Shown here one piece after another: positions 53,177 to 61,770 of a DNA stretch of 64,000 bases; position 1 is the first letter of the stretch, and each line of letters begins with the position of its first letter. The stretch is from an uncultured Fluviicola sp. (GTDB lineage Bacteria; Bacteroidota; Bacteroidia; Flavobacteriales; Crocinitomicaceae). The position numbers and the translations under genes are program-made. The notes beneath the pieces were generated by a model. The model did not search any database and was not told the origin of the DNA. It saw nothing but the letters and a program-made list of their open reading frames with translations. The stretch covers positions 62,001 to 126,000 of the forward strand of contig NZ_CAMLDC010000007.1 in assembly GCF_946478805.1 (NCBI RefSeq), given 5' to 3'.

Positions 53177-53899
53177 TCAACTCATGGATTTTCTGTTGAT
53201 AAACTCCTGGAATTTTGCCTTGTACTGTTCTGCAATTGTAATGTAAACGCCATTGCTCATCAATAGAGAACCCCTTTCTACGGCGCGAATGTTCTCTAAT
53301 GAAACGGTAAATGAACGGTGCACGCGCATAAATAACTTCGGATCAAGCTCTGATTCCAGTAATTTAAGACTTAATAAGGTGAGAATTGGCTTTGGTTGAT
53401 CTTTGATCCAGATCTTAATGTAATCTTTCAATCCTTCAAAATAGATAATCTCTTTTAAGTCAATTCGCAGGTGTTTGTATTCTGATTTGACGAATATGAA
53501 TTCTGAATTTCTATTTGAACCACTATCTGAATTTGAATTGATTTCGAACCATTCTTTAGCTTTCGATGAAGCCGAATAGAATTCAGTGAAGCTAAAAGGT
53601 TTAAGCAGATAATCAAGTGCATTTACTTTGTATCCTTCCAGTGCATATTGATCAAAAGCAGTTGTAAATATAATCCGTGTTTCCTTCGGTACGCTCTTTG
53701 AAAATTCCAATCCGGATAATTCGGGCATCTGAATGTCCATAAAAAGCAAGTCGACCTTGTTTTGGTTCATAAAGGCCAACGCTTCAATGGCGCTACTGCA
53801 TATTCCAATACATATCAAAAAAGGGGTGTTTTGAACATATCTTTTTATCAGTTCTTGAGCCAAGGGTTCATCATCTACTATCAGACAAGTTATTTTCAT
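53177..53899 (-). CDS. LytTR-family response regulator
   Basis: The 240-residue protein has a receiver domain (about 1-120) with D9, D10 and phosphoacceptor D55 (LLFMDIQMP) and K105 region (LKPFSFTEF). A LytTR DNA-binding domain (about 140-240, FVKSEYKHLRIDLKEIIYFEGLKDYIKIW and FMRVHRSFTVSLENI) follows. It should bind short direct repeats upstream of target genes. It lies 2 bases after the sensor kinase gene. Confidence 0.93.
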   Translation of the reverse strand: MKITCLIVDDEPLAQELIKRYVQNTPFLICIGICSSAIEALAFMNQNKVDLLFMDIQMPELSGLEFSKSVPKETRIIFTTAFDQYALEGYKVNALDYLLKPFSFTEFYSASSKAKEWFEINSNSDSGSNRNSEFIFVKSEYKHLRIDLKEIIYFEGLKDYIKIWIKDQPKPILTLLSLKLLESELDPKLFMRVHRSFTVSLENIRAVERGSLLMSNGVYITIAEQYKAKFQEFINRKSMS

Positions 53900-53901
53900 A
53901 C

Positions 53902-55008
53902 TTACTTTAAGTTAATACGTAAACGTACCCAGAACTGATCATTTCCAGTGTCATCAAGTCCCTCTTTTTTAGCCATTTCTATTGGCTTTTTCTCAGTTTT
54001 AATGATTAGTTCGTGACGTCCAGGGTATAATAATTCTAATCGTTTTCGAAGATTATCTAATCCGATTCCCGACCCGCTGAAATCTGATTCGGTTTTAGGA
54101 AAACTGGTGTTTTCGCAAATAAATAATAAGTAATCTTCGTTTAGTTCAAGACTAAAATAGATTTGAGAGAGATGTGTGGCCGAGACTCCATGCTTGTAGG
54201 CATTTTCAATCATAGGAATGAAAAGAAGCGGGGCAATGAAATACTTCTTTTCGTCCACCTTCGGGAAAAAGTATTTCGTGGTTGTTTTATCAGTCAGACG
54301 AATCTCCATCAGTTTGATATAATTTGTTAGAAACGAAATCTCATGCGCAAGATCCACTTGTTTGTGATTTGTTTCATAGAGTAAGTACCGCATCAATTTA
54401 CTCAAACCAAGTATCGTATCCTGAGCTTTGGTTGGAGATATTTCGATGAGCGAATAAATGTTATTGAGTGAATTGAAAAAGAAATGCGGTTGCAATTGGT
54501 AACGCAAGTGTTCCAATTCTGACTCTAAGTTTTTATTGACAATTTCTTTTTTTTCAGCTTCTGTTTTTACCCAGCGTTCCATGGCTCTGAGTGCAATTGC
54601 GAAGATGATGGGGATAAACAGTGAAAAAAGATCCTTGAGCACAAAAAAATTACTTGGGTCCATGCGCTTATCAGGAGGGAACATTCGCCTGATATTTTCG
54701 AATCCTTGCAGTTGAGGTCGCAACCAATCCTTCATTAACCAATTGATCCAAAGAAAAAAAAGAAGTAAAACGATATTGATAAGGCAGTACCAAATAAATC
54801 GTCGTTCAAACAATAGTTTATTTGTTAGTATGAGGTAATTGCTGTAAAAAATAATTGCGTAGCATACAAGGGTAGCGAGATGCGTCAATTCCAGACGAAA
54901 TTCATTTCCCGTTCGCAGAAACATCATATAGGGAAGAAAAAACAACAAAAACCAAATCAGGATATGAATTCCTATTCGGATTGATGTGCCTCTTGGATTT
55001 ATCCACAT
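53902..55008 (-). CDS. LytS-type sensor histidine kinase
   Basis: The 368-residue protein (ATG at 55008) has four predicted transmembrane helices in its first 145 residues, a short coiled coil and a His_kinase (LytS/YehU) domain. The phosphoaccepting His is at about residue 175 in LQPHFFFNSLNNI. The ATPase has N-box residues (MIENAYKHG) and a G-box (GSGIGLDNLRKRLELLYPG). It is the sensor for the following LytTR regulator. A TTG 27 bases upstream is a weaker start. Confidence 0.9.
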   Translation of the reverse strand: MWINPRGTSIRIGIHILIWFLLFFLPYMMFLRTGNEFRLELTHLATLVCYAIIFYSNYLILTNKLLFERRFIWYCLINIVLLLFFLWINWLMKDWLRPQLQGFENIRRMFPPDKRMDPSNFFVLKDLFSLFIPIIFAIALRAMERWVKTEAEKKEIVNKNLESELEHLRYQLQPHFFFNSLNNIYSLIEISPTKAQDTILGLSKLMRYLLYETNHKQVDLAHEISFLTNYIKLMEIRLTDKTTTKYFFPKVDEKKYFIAPLLFIPMIENAYKHGVSATHLSQIYFSLELNEDYLLFICENTSFPKTESDFSGSGIGLDNLRKRLELLYPGRHELIIKTEKKPIEMAKKEGLDDTGNDQFWVRLRINLK

Positions 55009-55032
55009 TCTACAAAGGTTTAATTTAAAATT

Positions 55033-55040
55033 CAAACTTA
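55033..55040 (-). promoter_or_regulatory. Promoter -7 element for the sensor kinase operon
   Basis: The minus strand reads TAAGTTTG, matching TANNTTTG, 25 bases before the ATG at 55008. Confidence 0.4.
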
Positions 55041-55147
55041 TCGCAAGTAATAGAAGATCGTGGGTTTTTTATAGATAAATCGCATATATTTTTGTGCAGT
55101 TTCCTCTAAGTTAAAAATTTGACTGTTCCTTCGATTGATTATTTGGT

Positions 55148-55180
55148 CAAAAAAAAGGGTCAAGCAAAAGCAAGACCCTT
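55148..55180 (-). terminator. Rho-independent terminator after the PepSY-like gene
   Basis: On the minus strand AAGGGTC/GACCCTT pairs (with inner TTGC/GC pairing) and runs into a T-tract (A-run at 55149-55156). It lies 22 bases after the gene stop. Confidence 0.8.
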
Positions 55181-55202
55181 CTTAAGATTAAAGGAGTAAA
55201 GG

Positions 55203-55523
55203 TTACTTAATAACCGTTCCGTCCTCGTTAAATTTCACGACGTTCGCTTCGGATTTGGCATTAACCAATTCTACTTCGTAATAAGGTTTTTCAGCTTTCG
55301 CAGTTTTTACTATATATGCGTTTTTTGCTGTCCATCCCTGAAATGCATCTTCCGTAAGTGATTTTCTAACCGCTGCCGGTAAATCTTCTAATTTGATTTT
55401 AACGCGATCAGGGTTGGTTGTTGTAACATCTTCTGTTTTTGCTTTGGTAGCATTGACATCTGCTTGTGCGTTAGCGAATACTGTTGTTGTAATTGCGATT
55501 GCAGCGATAATAAACTTTTTCAT
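55203..55523 (-). CDS. Secreted PepSY-like small protein
   Basis: The 106-residue protein has a signal peptide (KKFIIAAIAITTTVFANA). The mature part has two short repeats of the PepSY-like kind: KLEDLPAAVRKSLTEDAFQGW and YYEVELVNAKSEANVVKFNEDGTVIK. Such proteins act in the periplasm, often near two-component or peptidase genes. It is a single transcript with its own terminator. Confidence 0.8.
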   Translation of the reverse strand: MKKFIIAAIAITTTVFANAQADVNATKAKTEDVTTTNPDRVKIKLEDLPAAVRKSLTEDAFQGWTAKNAYIVKTAKAEKPYYEVELVNAKSEANVVKFNEDGTVIK

Positions 55524-55687
55524 ATTATTTGATTTAATTATTTCTGACGGTCATTTGGGAAAATGGTGCCAGCGGCCGGTTTTGACTTTGTAAAATAAGT
55601 TAAATCACTAGTTAAGACATTGATAATCATATTATTGAGTTCGGTGTAGGTTCGCCAATTCTGTTATGCCAAAGTTGAACAAGTATC

Positions 55688-55720
55688 CGGGAAATTTCCA
55701 AATTGGAAAAAAACTTCCCG
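55688..55720. repeat. Nested inverted repeats
   Basis: CGGGAA (55688-55693) with TTCCCG (55715-55720) encloses TTTCCAA-A-TTGGAAA (55695-55709), close to the palindrome at 24051. The 237-base gap has no gene. Confidence 0.5.
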
Positions 55721-55760
55721 ATTTGAATGTGGGAATCAAGATCAGAGGAACTGAATCAAA

Positions 55761-56225
55761 TTAATATCCGACCGGAACATCAAGCTTTAATTGTTGGACA
55801 ACTTTCTTTTGAAGCGGGAAAAGAGATGCGAAATAGAAGATCCCCAATCCGCTTAAAATAATGAAATAGGTATTGGTGGTTAGTACATAGCAAACAATGG
55901 CGAATAGTATGGAAGCGTCCATTAATCCCATTTGGATGAGCTTGGAGGAAGTATAAGCTTTGATCAGGTTCAATGGATTGGTTTCGTTATGCACTTTAGC
56001 CAACATCGCTTTTCTTAGGAAAATACTTATGGATACGGTTAGAACCATGAAAATAGGGGCAATCAATTGAAAAATCTCGTTGGGCTCGGTTTCCTGATTA
56101 CCACCAGGGGGAATGATAATACTCATAGCAGTAAGGAAACTGAGAATACCGAATAACAATCCGCCGAAGATAATCCGGATCAAAGTGATGCTGTTCGTCA
56201 GTTTACGCAAGATTTTTTCGTTCAT
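55761..56225 (-). CDS. Small membrane protein, unknown function
   Basis: The 154-residue protein has four hydrophobic helices (LIRIIFGGLLFGILSFLTAMSIII; FQLIAPIFMVLTVSISIFL; MGLMDASILFAIVCYVL; YFIILSGLGIFYFASLF). The loop ends in EIFQL. It is like other four-helix Bacteroidota membrane proteins without known function. A terminator of the upstream gene lies just before its start. Confidence 0.65.
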   Translation of the reverse strand: MNEKILRKLTNSITLIRIIFGGLLFGILSFLTAMSIIIPPGGNQETEPNEIFQLIAPIFMVLTVSISIFLRKAMLAKVHNETNPLNLIKAYTSSKLIQMGLMDASILFAIVCYVLTTNTYFIILSGLGIFYFASLFPLQKKVVQQLKLDVPVGY

Positions 56226-56249
56226 GGTGATTATGATAAAAAGAGGTGC

Positions 56250-56283
56250 TAAAAAAGAAGCCCTGACGATAATGTCAGGGCTT
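56250..56283 (-). terminator. Rho-independent terminator after the DUF3127 gene
   Basis: AAGCCCTGAC and GTCAGGGCTT pair perfectly over 10 bases. On the minus strand a T-run (A-run at 56251-56256) follows, 8 bases after the DUF3127 stop. Confidence 0.88.
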
Positions 56284-56290
56284 TAAATAA

Positions 56291-56686
56291 TTAGAACGGT
56301 AAATCGTCGTCGTCACTTGGTGCCGTTGATGCACTTGGAGTAGCAATCGGATCCAGGCTCATAGCTGTTGGTCCTCCGGCTGGAATTCCACCACCCATTG
56401 AAGGTGTTCCGACTTTTTCAATTCTCCACGCTTCCAATGTATTGAAGTATTTTACTTCTCCCTGGGGACTTGTCCACTCACGGCCTCTCAAATTGAAAGA
56501 TACTTCAATCTGTTCCTGTGTGTTAAATCCATCAATCAAACTGCACTTATCTTGAGTTAACTGGAACATGATGTCTTGAGGATACATACTTGCGTTATCA
56601 GTTAAAACAAATTCTCTTTTTGAAAATTTTTCTGATACTTGAACGGTATCATTTTTCACCTTAAGGATTCCGGATATTTTAAACAT
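56291..56686 (-). CDS. DUF3127 OB-fold-like protein with SSB-type C-terminal tip
   Basis: The 131-residue protein fits DUF3127: FKISGILKVKNDTVQVSEKFSKREFVLTDN, then YPQDIMFQLTQDKCSLIDGF and VSFNLRGREWTSPQGEVKYFNTLEAWRIEK, an OB-fold-like core (about 1-100). After a Gly/Pro/Ser linker the last residues are DDDDLPF, the same type of acidic tip as SSB (the ssb in this window ends DDLPF). The OB fold and tip suggest it binds single-stranded nucleic acid or recruits SSB partners. No experimental role is known to me. Confidence 0.85.
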   Translation of the reverse strand: MFKISGILKVKNDTVQVSEKFSKREFVLTDNASMYPQDIMFQLTQDKCSLIDGFNTQEQIEVSFNLRGREWTSPQGEVKYFNTLEAWRIEKVGTPSMGGGIPAGGPTAMSLDPIATPSASTAPSDDDDLPF

Positions 56687-56710
56687 ATTTCTACTGGTTA
56701 TTTACACTAT

Positions 56711-57604
56711 TTAATCATTAAAGGAAAGCAAGGTCATCCAGGCTCCTTCGATATCATTTTTATTAATTAATTCCTTTGCACGTTGATGTAAAGCGAGTTC
56801 CAATTTTTCAGGCTCGTCTTCTAAAGTTAGGAATAAATCGCTTAATTCCAAAAGCTTATACTCATTTACATCTGTTTCATTGGGGATTTCCGTAACGCCT
56901 GCCAATTGTGCCAGGTCATTTCCGGATAGCACGGAACTGATACGAATATCAGCCGGAAGCTGGTCAAAACCAATCCCGACAGTTGTAATCGGTTTCGTAA
57001 TCTCAAACATGGAAGCTTCATTGGCATGACAGTACCAGTTTCCACCCATACGTGCTACCAAATTGATCTTTTTCTGGTCGATAGTTCCATCTTCAGCTAA
57101 AATCTCCTCGTGAATGTGAATCTTGGTTACTTCGCAGATCACTAGGTTTCCGGCGCCTCCCTGGTCTCCCAATTCACGTACTTCCAATACCTTGCATTCA
57201 AATTGAACCGGAGCTTCCAAAACGCGCATCGGTCTGATTGTATCCGAAGCAATAGGGGTTAATCCGGCTTTCACAAATTCATCCACTTCAGAACCGAAAG
57301 GAGAACTGCTTAAACTCATCTGATGAAGGATATCCATGTTCACAATGTTAATAACCACTTCCGGGATTTTCTTCACATTGTTATAAGTATCCTTGGTTGT
57401 ATTCGTTCTGCCATTTCGTGCAGGAGAAAAAATCAGGATGGGTGGAGCCGCTGAAAACACGTTAAAAAAACTGAATGGAGAAAGATTGTTTACCCCGTTT
57501 TCATCGATGGTTGAAGCAAATGCGATGGGACGCGGTCCAATAGCCCCAAGTAAATAACCATGGAGTTTGGGTACGGGAAGTTCTTTCGGATCGAGCGTCA
57601 ACAT
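56711..57604 (-). CDS. Flavin reductase-family protein
   Basis: The 297-residue protein contains a flavin reductase-like domain (about 12-200). GAIGPRPIAFASTIDENGVNNLSPFSFFNVFSAAPPILIFSP is the FMN-binding signature. The remaining C-terminal part (about 210-297) is helical and of unknown function. Such proteins reduce flavin with NAD(P)H or act as FMN-dependent oxidoreductases. It precedes the DUF3127 gene by 24 bases on the same strand. Confidence 0.88.
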   Translation of the reverse strand: MLTLDPKELPVPKLHGYLLGAIGPRPIAFASTIDENGVNNLSPFSFFNVFSAAPPILIFSPARNGRTNTTKDTYNNVKKIPEVVINIVNMDILHQMSLSSSPFGSEVDEFVKAGLTPIASDTIRPMRVLEAPVQFECKVLEVRELGDQGGAGNLVICEVTKIHIHEEILAEDGTIDQKKINLVARMGGNWYCHANEASMFEITKPITTVGIGFDQLPADIRISSVLSGNDLAQLAGVTEIPNETDVNEYKLLELSDLFLTLEDEPEKLELALHQRAKELINKNDIEGAWMTLLSFND

Positions 57605-57619
57605 GCAATTTAATTTTTA

Positions 57620-57627
57620 CAAAAGTA
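57620..57627 (-). promoter_or_regulatory. Promoter -7 element for the flavin reductase gene
   Basis: The minus strand reads TACTTTTG, matching TANNTTTG, 16 bases before the ATG at 57604. Confidence 0.45.
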
Positions 57628-57700
57628 CCAAAATCAAAAAGGCAGTTTGAAGTTCGAATAGAGAATTAATTAACAAAATTAGAAGTTGAACATAATTGGA

Positions 57701-58726
57701 TCAGCGAATCACTTTTTTAGTGATTTGTCCATTACTTCCTTCCACACGGATCAAATACATTCCAGATGAGTAAGTACTCAAATCGATGGATGTTGTTTCA
57801 TTGATTTGGGATTGAGTCATGGTCTTACCGGAAAGATCGACAATAGAGTAAATCAAATTGTCCTGGTATTCTGTGATCTGGATAATTGCTTCCTGGTTGG
57901 ACGAGTTGTAAAGAATACTTACAAAATTGTCCAGTGTGGTTTCATCAATGCTTGCTGTGACTCCACCTTCCTGGAGGAAAACACCCGAATCAAGATTCGC
58001 ATTCCCTGCATCTGCAATGACCATGATTATGTGGTAGGAAGAACCGGGAGTGAGATTGGATGCAGAAGCGGTTAACGGAACACTTAATCCGTTGTATTGC
58101 AGGTATTGATCAGAACTGTTGTAAGGTTCTTCAGAACCATTTCCATTGTAAATGAAGTATTGGTTGTTTACTGTTGGATTAAGTGTTCTGGTTGAAACAG
58201 GACTGGTATTCGGTAGACGGGCCATATTCTGGGTACCGGTTACCCCGGGACCGGAAATAAAGATCCCGAATGCATCGTTGAAAGCGTAGGCTGGGGTAAT
58301 ATTGGGACCACTATATTCCTCTGAAGCAAATATATAATTTATATGAAGGACACTTTCGTTTGGAACAAGATCAAATTCAATAACGGAAGCATTGTAGGAA
58401 GTTGCATTGAAGAAACTGTTAAAAAGAGCGAGTCCGGGAGCTTGGTTGTTAATACCTGCGTTGATTGAATTATTGGGTCCCGGAGCGTAGTATTTTGATC
58501 CGGTAGTCATTAAAAAACCGGAGCTGTAAGGCATATCTGTAATATTGCTCGATGAAAAATAAGCAATGGCATCCTGTGAACCTGTGTATTGAACATTGGA
58601 GATGCTAACTCCAGACCCGGAAAGTGCATGTGTGACTAAATCCTGGGGATCATTTCCTCCCAAAATTAACTGACCGAAAGAAATTGTAGGGAAAAAGGCG
58701 ATAATAAGGTGGTAAATGTATTTCAT
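57701..58726 (-). CDS. Choice-of-anchor L domain protein with T9SS sorting domain
   Basis: The 341-residue secreted protein has a signal peptide (IIAFFPTISFG) and a choice-of-anchor L domain (about 25-250). Its hallmarks are LVTHALSGSGVSISNVQYTG, YSSGFLMTTGSK, IEFDLVPNESVLHINYIFASEEYSG, YAFNDAFGIFISGPG and MVIADAGNANLDSGVFLQ. The C-terminus has a short T9SS type A tail (LIYSIVDLSGKTM, SSGMYLIRVEG). Function is unknown; related proteins are large cell-surface filament or adhesin components. Confidence 0.88.
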   Translation of the reverse strand: MKYIYHLIIAFFPTISFGQLILGGNDPQDLVTHALSGSGVSISNVQYTGSQDAIAYFSSSNITDMPYSSGFLMTTGSKYYAPGPNNSINAGINNQAPGLALFNSFFNATSYNASVIEFDLVPNESVLHINYIFASEEYSGPNITPAYAFNDAFGIFISGPGVTGTQNMARLPNTSPVSTRTLNPTVNNQYFIYNGNGSEEPYNSSDQYLQYNGLSVPLTASASNLTPGSSYHIIMVIADAGNANLDSGVFLQEGGVTASIDETTLDNFVSILYNSSNQEAIIQITEYQDNLIYSIVDLSGKTMTQSQINETTSIDLSTYSSGMYLIRVEGSNGQITKKVIR

Positions 58727-58767
58727 ACTGTTTGATTTAGGAACACTAAGTTACTCATTTTATTGAA

Positions 58768-60369
58768 TCACTTCTTTTCTTTCTTTAAAACATAGAGGTT
58801 CGGATTGAGATTGAAAGAACGATCAGTTCCAATGGAGTATGAATTCCATTTGCCGGTACAAGTCAACTTTTGGTTACCATTCATAATTGGCATGTTGAAA
58901 CCTTCCACGCAATTTACCCAGCGGAATTGGACTTTCTTTTTGGAATATTTCAATTGTAGTGTGGGTGGATTCTTTGTTCTCAGGTATTGGTCGAATACTT
59001 TGGATAGATCCATTCCCAGTTCTGCAGACATAAATTGCTCAATTTGTGCCGTTGTCACAGTTTGATGGTAAAATCGGGCATTCATCTTTCGAAGCATCAT
59101 ACGGAATAGTGAATCGTTTCCATAAATCGTCCGGATCGTATGGATCATATTTGCTCCCTTGTAGTACATATCTCCACTTCCTTCGGTGTTTACACCATAC
59201 GGACCGATAATCGGTTTGTCATTTGCAATGTTTTTTCGGAGTCCCTGACAATACTTGTCTGCATCGTCTGTTCCGAACCAATAATCGGTGAACAATGTTT
59301 CGCTGTAACAAGTAAAACCTTCGTGAATCCACATGTCTGCGATGTCTTTTGACGTAATATTATTTCCAAACCATTCGTGTCCGCTTTCATGAACGATGAT
59401 GAAATCCCATTTCAATCCGATTCCCGTTCCGCTCAGGTCGGAACCCATGTATCCATTTTTATAGCCGTTTCCATAAGCTACGGCACTTTGATGTTCCATT
59501 CCCAAATAAGGAGCTTCGACTAATTTGTAACCATCTTCATAAAAAGGGTAGGGACCAAACCAATATTCCAAAGCTTTCAATGTTTTTGGAGCATCCTGGA
59601 AATGTGTTCTGGCTTTTTCCTCATTTCCTCTCAAAACCCAATAATCGATTTCCAGGTTTCCTTTTTCACCGGCAAAATGTTCGTGCAGATTTACGTAATC
59701 TCCGATGTAAGGAATCATGCAGTAATTGTTGATCGGATTGGTAACTTTCCATGAATAGGTTGATTGATTGATATTGTTTACTTCTTTACTTAAGAACAAT
59801 CCATTACTCACACATACCAAATCGCTTGGGCAGGTATAATGCATGGTAACACCATTGTCCGGTTCGTCGAACTGGGAATCTTTGCACGGAAACCAAACAC
59901 TTGCTCCTTGTCCCTGGCAGGCAACGGAAACCCATGGTTTGCCATGTTCGTCTTTCGTCCAGACCATTCCACCATCCCAGGGTGCACGTTTTGCTATGCG
60001 CGGTTTTCCATGGAAATAGGCGGTAATTTCATTATCAAAAATACCCCGAATGAAATAGGCGTTACCATCCTTTCTGAACTGAAGTTTTTTTCCTTTATCC
60101 ATGACACTATCAAGAATCATCGGATCCTGCAAATCCAGTTGTAATTCAGTACTTTGTGCTTGCTCATTAACGACCAAGGAGAATTGAATCCTGTTCTTTC
60201 CATGAATTTCCTTCTTCTCGATATCAAACGTAACACTCAAATCATACTGTTTCAAATCCCACCAATCGCGCGCTGATCCATATGTCCCTCTCAAGGAATC
60301 TGCATGTGTGAACTGACCGAATGATTGGAAAACCGGAAGAGTCAAAAGAAGAATAAGGAGGTGTTTCAT
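58768..60369 (-). CDS. M1-family metallopeptidase (aminopeptidase)
   Basis: The 533-residue protein has a signal peptide (residues 1-18), an N-terminal beta domain and a thermolysin-like catalytic domain. Zinc ligands H327, H331 (HESGH) and E350 (WIHEGFT) are present with E328 as base. The exopeptidase motif is GMEHQS at 290-295 rather than GAMEN. It is shorter than classical aminopeptidase N because the C-terminal helical domain is missing. It should trim peptides outside the inner membrane. No T9SS tail is seen. Confidence 0.9.
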   Translation of the reverse strand: MKHLLILLLTLPVFQSFGQFTHADSLRGTYGSARDWWDLKQYDLSVTFDIEKKEIHGKNRIQFSLVVNEQAQSTELQLDLQDPMILDSVMDKGKKLQFRKDGNAYFIRGIFDNEITAYFHGKPRIAKRAPWDGGMVWTKDEHGKPWVSVACQGQGASVWFPCKDSQFDEPDNGVTMHYTCPSDLVCVSNGLFLSKEVNNINQSTYSWKVTNPINNYCMIPYIGDYVNLHEHFAGEKGNLEIDYWVLRGNEEKARTHFQDAPKTLKALEYWFGPYPFYEDGYKLVEAPYLGMEHQSAVAYGNGYKNGYMGSDLSGTGIGLKWDFIIVHESGHEWFGNNITSKDIADMWIHEGFTCYSETLFTDYWFGTDDADKYCQGLRKNIANDKPIIGPYGVNTEGSGDMYYKGANMIHTIRTIYGNDSLFRMMLRKMNARFYHQTVTTAQIEQFMSAELGMDLSKVFDQYLRTKNPPTLQLKYSKKKVQFRWVNCVEGFNMPIMNGNQKLTCTGKWNSYSIGTDRSFNLNPNLYVLKKEKK

Positions 60370-60419
60370 GAATTGTTTTTTTCGAATTTAATGATTCCTT
60401 TTTCAGAATACTTGTCTGT

Positions 60420-60784
60420 TTATTTTTTCCCGTACTTATCCTGGTTTTCTGCCAATCGAAATAAAACGATTTCCTTGATCAATTTCACCGGAAGTGGTTC
60501 ATTCAAAGGGAATTGAACGGAACCTTTGCCTTGCTTGTATTTTGAGAGTTCCTTTTCGAAGGCTTTATGACCAGTCGGGTGGCGTAAAACCCGATATGTG
60601 ATTTATATCCGCCGAAATAGACCAAGGGCTTTCCGTTCACTTTGTAAGCAGGCATTCCATACGAAATTGATTCCACAGCTTGCGGGGCTGTTTCCAAAAC
60701 CAATTTCCGGATGGCGTTTAACCGCTCCTGAGTTTCCTTTTCAAACTCCCGGATGTATTCATCTACGTTATTGAAGGTTTTCAT
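60420..60784 (-). pseudogene. DUF1801-family protein with a single-base frameshift
   Basis: The first frame (ATG at 60784, stop 60503) reads MKTFNNVDEYIREFEKETQE..., through YGMPAYKVNGKPLVYFGGYKSHIGFYAT, then switches to a tail foreign to the family. The other frame continues PTGHKAFEKELSKYKQGKGSVQFPLNEPLPVKLIKEIVLFRLAENQDKYGKK to a stop at 60420. Adding one base to the GGG run at 60577-60579 joins them into a normal 121-residue DUF1801/YdhG-type protein (a fold related to iron chaperone frataxin-like proteins). Either a real one-base deletion or a sequencing error in a homopolymer. Confidence 0.85.
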
Positions 60785-60790
60785 TTTTGT

Positions 60791-60871
60791 GAGACTAAAG
60801 ACGTTAGACCAAAGACTTAAGACATGATTCAAGTCTTTGGTCTTGAGTCTTATGTCTTAAAGTCTTTATCA
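60791..60871. repeat. Palindrome built from AAGACTT/AGTCTTT words
   Basis: GACCAAAGACTT (60807-60818) and AAGTCTTTGGTC (60831-60842) are perfect 12-base arms. Outside them lie further copies of AGACTAAAGAC and GTCTTAAAGTC. It occupies the gap between DUF1801 and the HhH gene. Confidence 0.7.
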
Positions 60872-60888
60872 GATAAATATAATCCAAA

Positions 60889-61176
60889 TTAACTTTTAAA
60901 TGAAAGCCCTTTTTCTGCTAACAACTTTTTGAGAACAGGAATGGAAGATTTACCGATTCCGTGGAATTTCAGGATCTCTTTTTCGGAATACTGTGCCAAT
61001 TCTCCCAATGAGGTAATCCGGTTGTTTTCCATTGCTCGCCTTGCCGGGGCGGAAAGACCGGAAAATATTCCAGCTTCCGATTTTCTTTCTTCCTCACAGA
61101 CGGGACAGGTCGGACAATCGCTGCTTTTGAAATAGTGGTGCCCGTTTTCACATATTCGTTCTGTTTTTTGAGACAT
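60889..61176 (-). CDS. Zinc-ribbon plus helix-hairpin-helix protein (RNA polymerase alpha CTD-like)
   Basis: The 95-residue protein has a putative zinc site (C9, H13/H14, C21, C24, C27) followed by a helix-hairpin-helix domain like the C-terminal domain of RNA polymerase alpha: LSAPARRAMENNRITSLGELAQYSEKEILKFHGIGKSSIPVLKKLL. It should bind DNA or a polymerase partner. Its first 29 bases overlap the end of the HPP gene, so it is the last member of an overlapping operon. Confidence 0.82.
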   Translation of the reverse strand: MSQKTERICENGHHYFKSSDCPTCPVCEEERKSEAGIFSGLSAPARRAMENNRITSLGELAQYSEKEILKFHGIGKSSIPVLKKLLAEKGLSFKS

Positions 61177-61768
61177 CTCTTAATCTGATTTTTTTTGGTT
61201 TGATATACTTTGTCAATCGGCTATTGGTCGGGTATTTCCTGTTCTTGGTGAGGTTATTTGCAACAATTGCTACCACCAGGAGGATCAAAACACCTGTTAG
61301 AACCGGAGAAACGACATACATGAATCCTAATGCCTTGATTTTCGGAGTTCCGATTACAGCAATCAATGCTGTTGCTCCACCCGGAGGATGAAGCGTTTTG
61401 GTCATTTGCATGGCAACAATTGAAAGGCTTACTGCAAGCGGAGCGGAAATCCAGAGCGGATCAGGAACCAGTTTATAAACACAGACACCGATAAAAGCTG
61501 AAATCACATGTCCACCCACCAAATTTCTTGGCTGAGCCAAAGGACTTTGAATAGCACCGTAAATCAATACACTGCTTGCTCCAAATGAACCGATAAGGAA
61601 AATATTTTCCAATTTGTCAAGTGATTGAACCTGCGTCAGGGCAATTAATCCGATTCCGAAAAAGGAACCGATGAAGGTCCAGAAATGTTCTTTGAAATCG
61701 ACTAACGTTTCCTTATAAAGAACATACCTGGCTTTGCGTAAAGACTTATTTTTCTTTTTCGGACTCAT
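61148..61768 (-). CDS. HPP-family membrane protein
   Basis: The 206-residue protein (ATG at 61768) has four or five helices. The family name comes from the HPP motif, seen here in LHPPGGATALIAVIG near residue 129, with QSPLAQPRNLVGGHVISAFIG before it. Some HPP proteins act in nitrite uptake in plastids and cyanobacteria; a role here is unproven. A TTG at 61774 would add two residues. The gene begins 2 bases after the DUF1272 stop. Confidence 0.85.
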   Translation of the reverse strand: MSPKKKNKSLRKARYVLYKETLVDFKEHFWTFIGSFFGIGLIALTQVQSLDKLENIFLIGSFGASSVLIYGAIQSPLAQPRNLVGGHVISAFIGVCVYKLVPDPLWISAPLAVSLSIVAMQMTKTLHPPGGATALIAVIGTPKIKALGFMYVVSPVLTGVLILLVVAIVANNLTKNRKYPTNSRLTKYIKPKKIRLRDVSKNRTNM

Positions 61769-61770
61769 TG

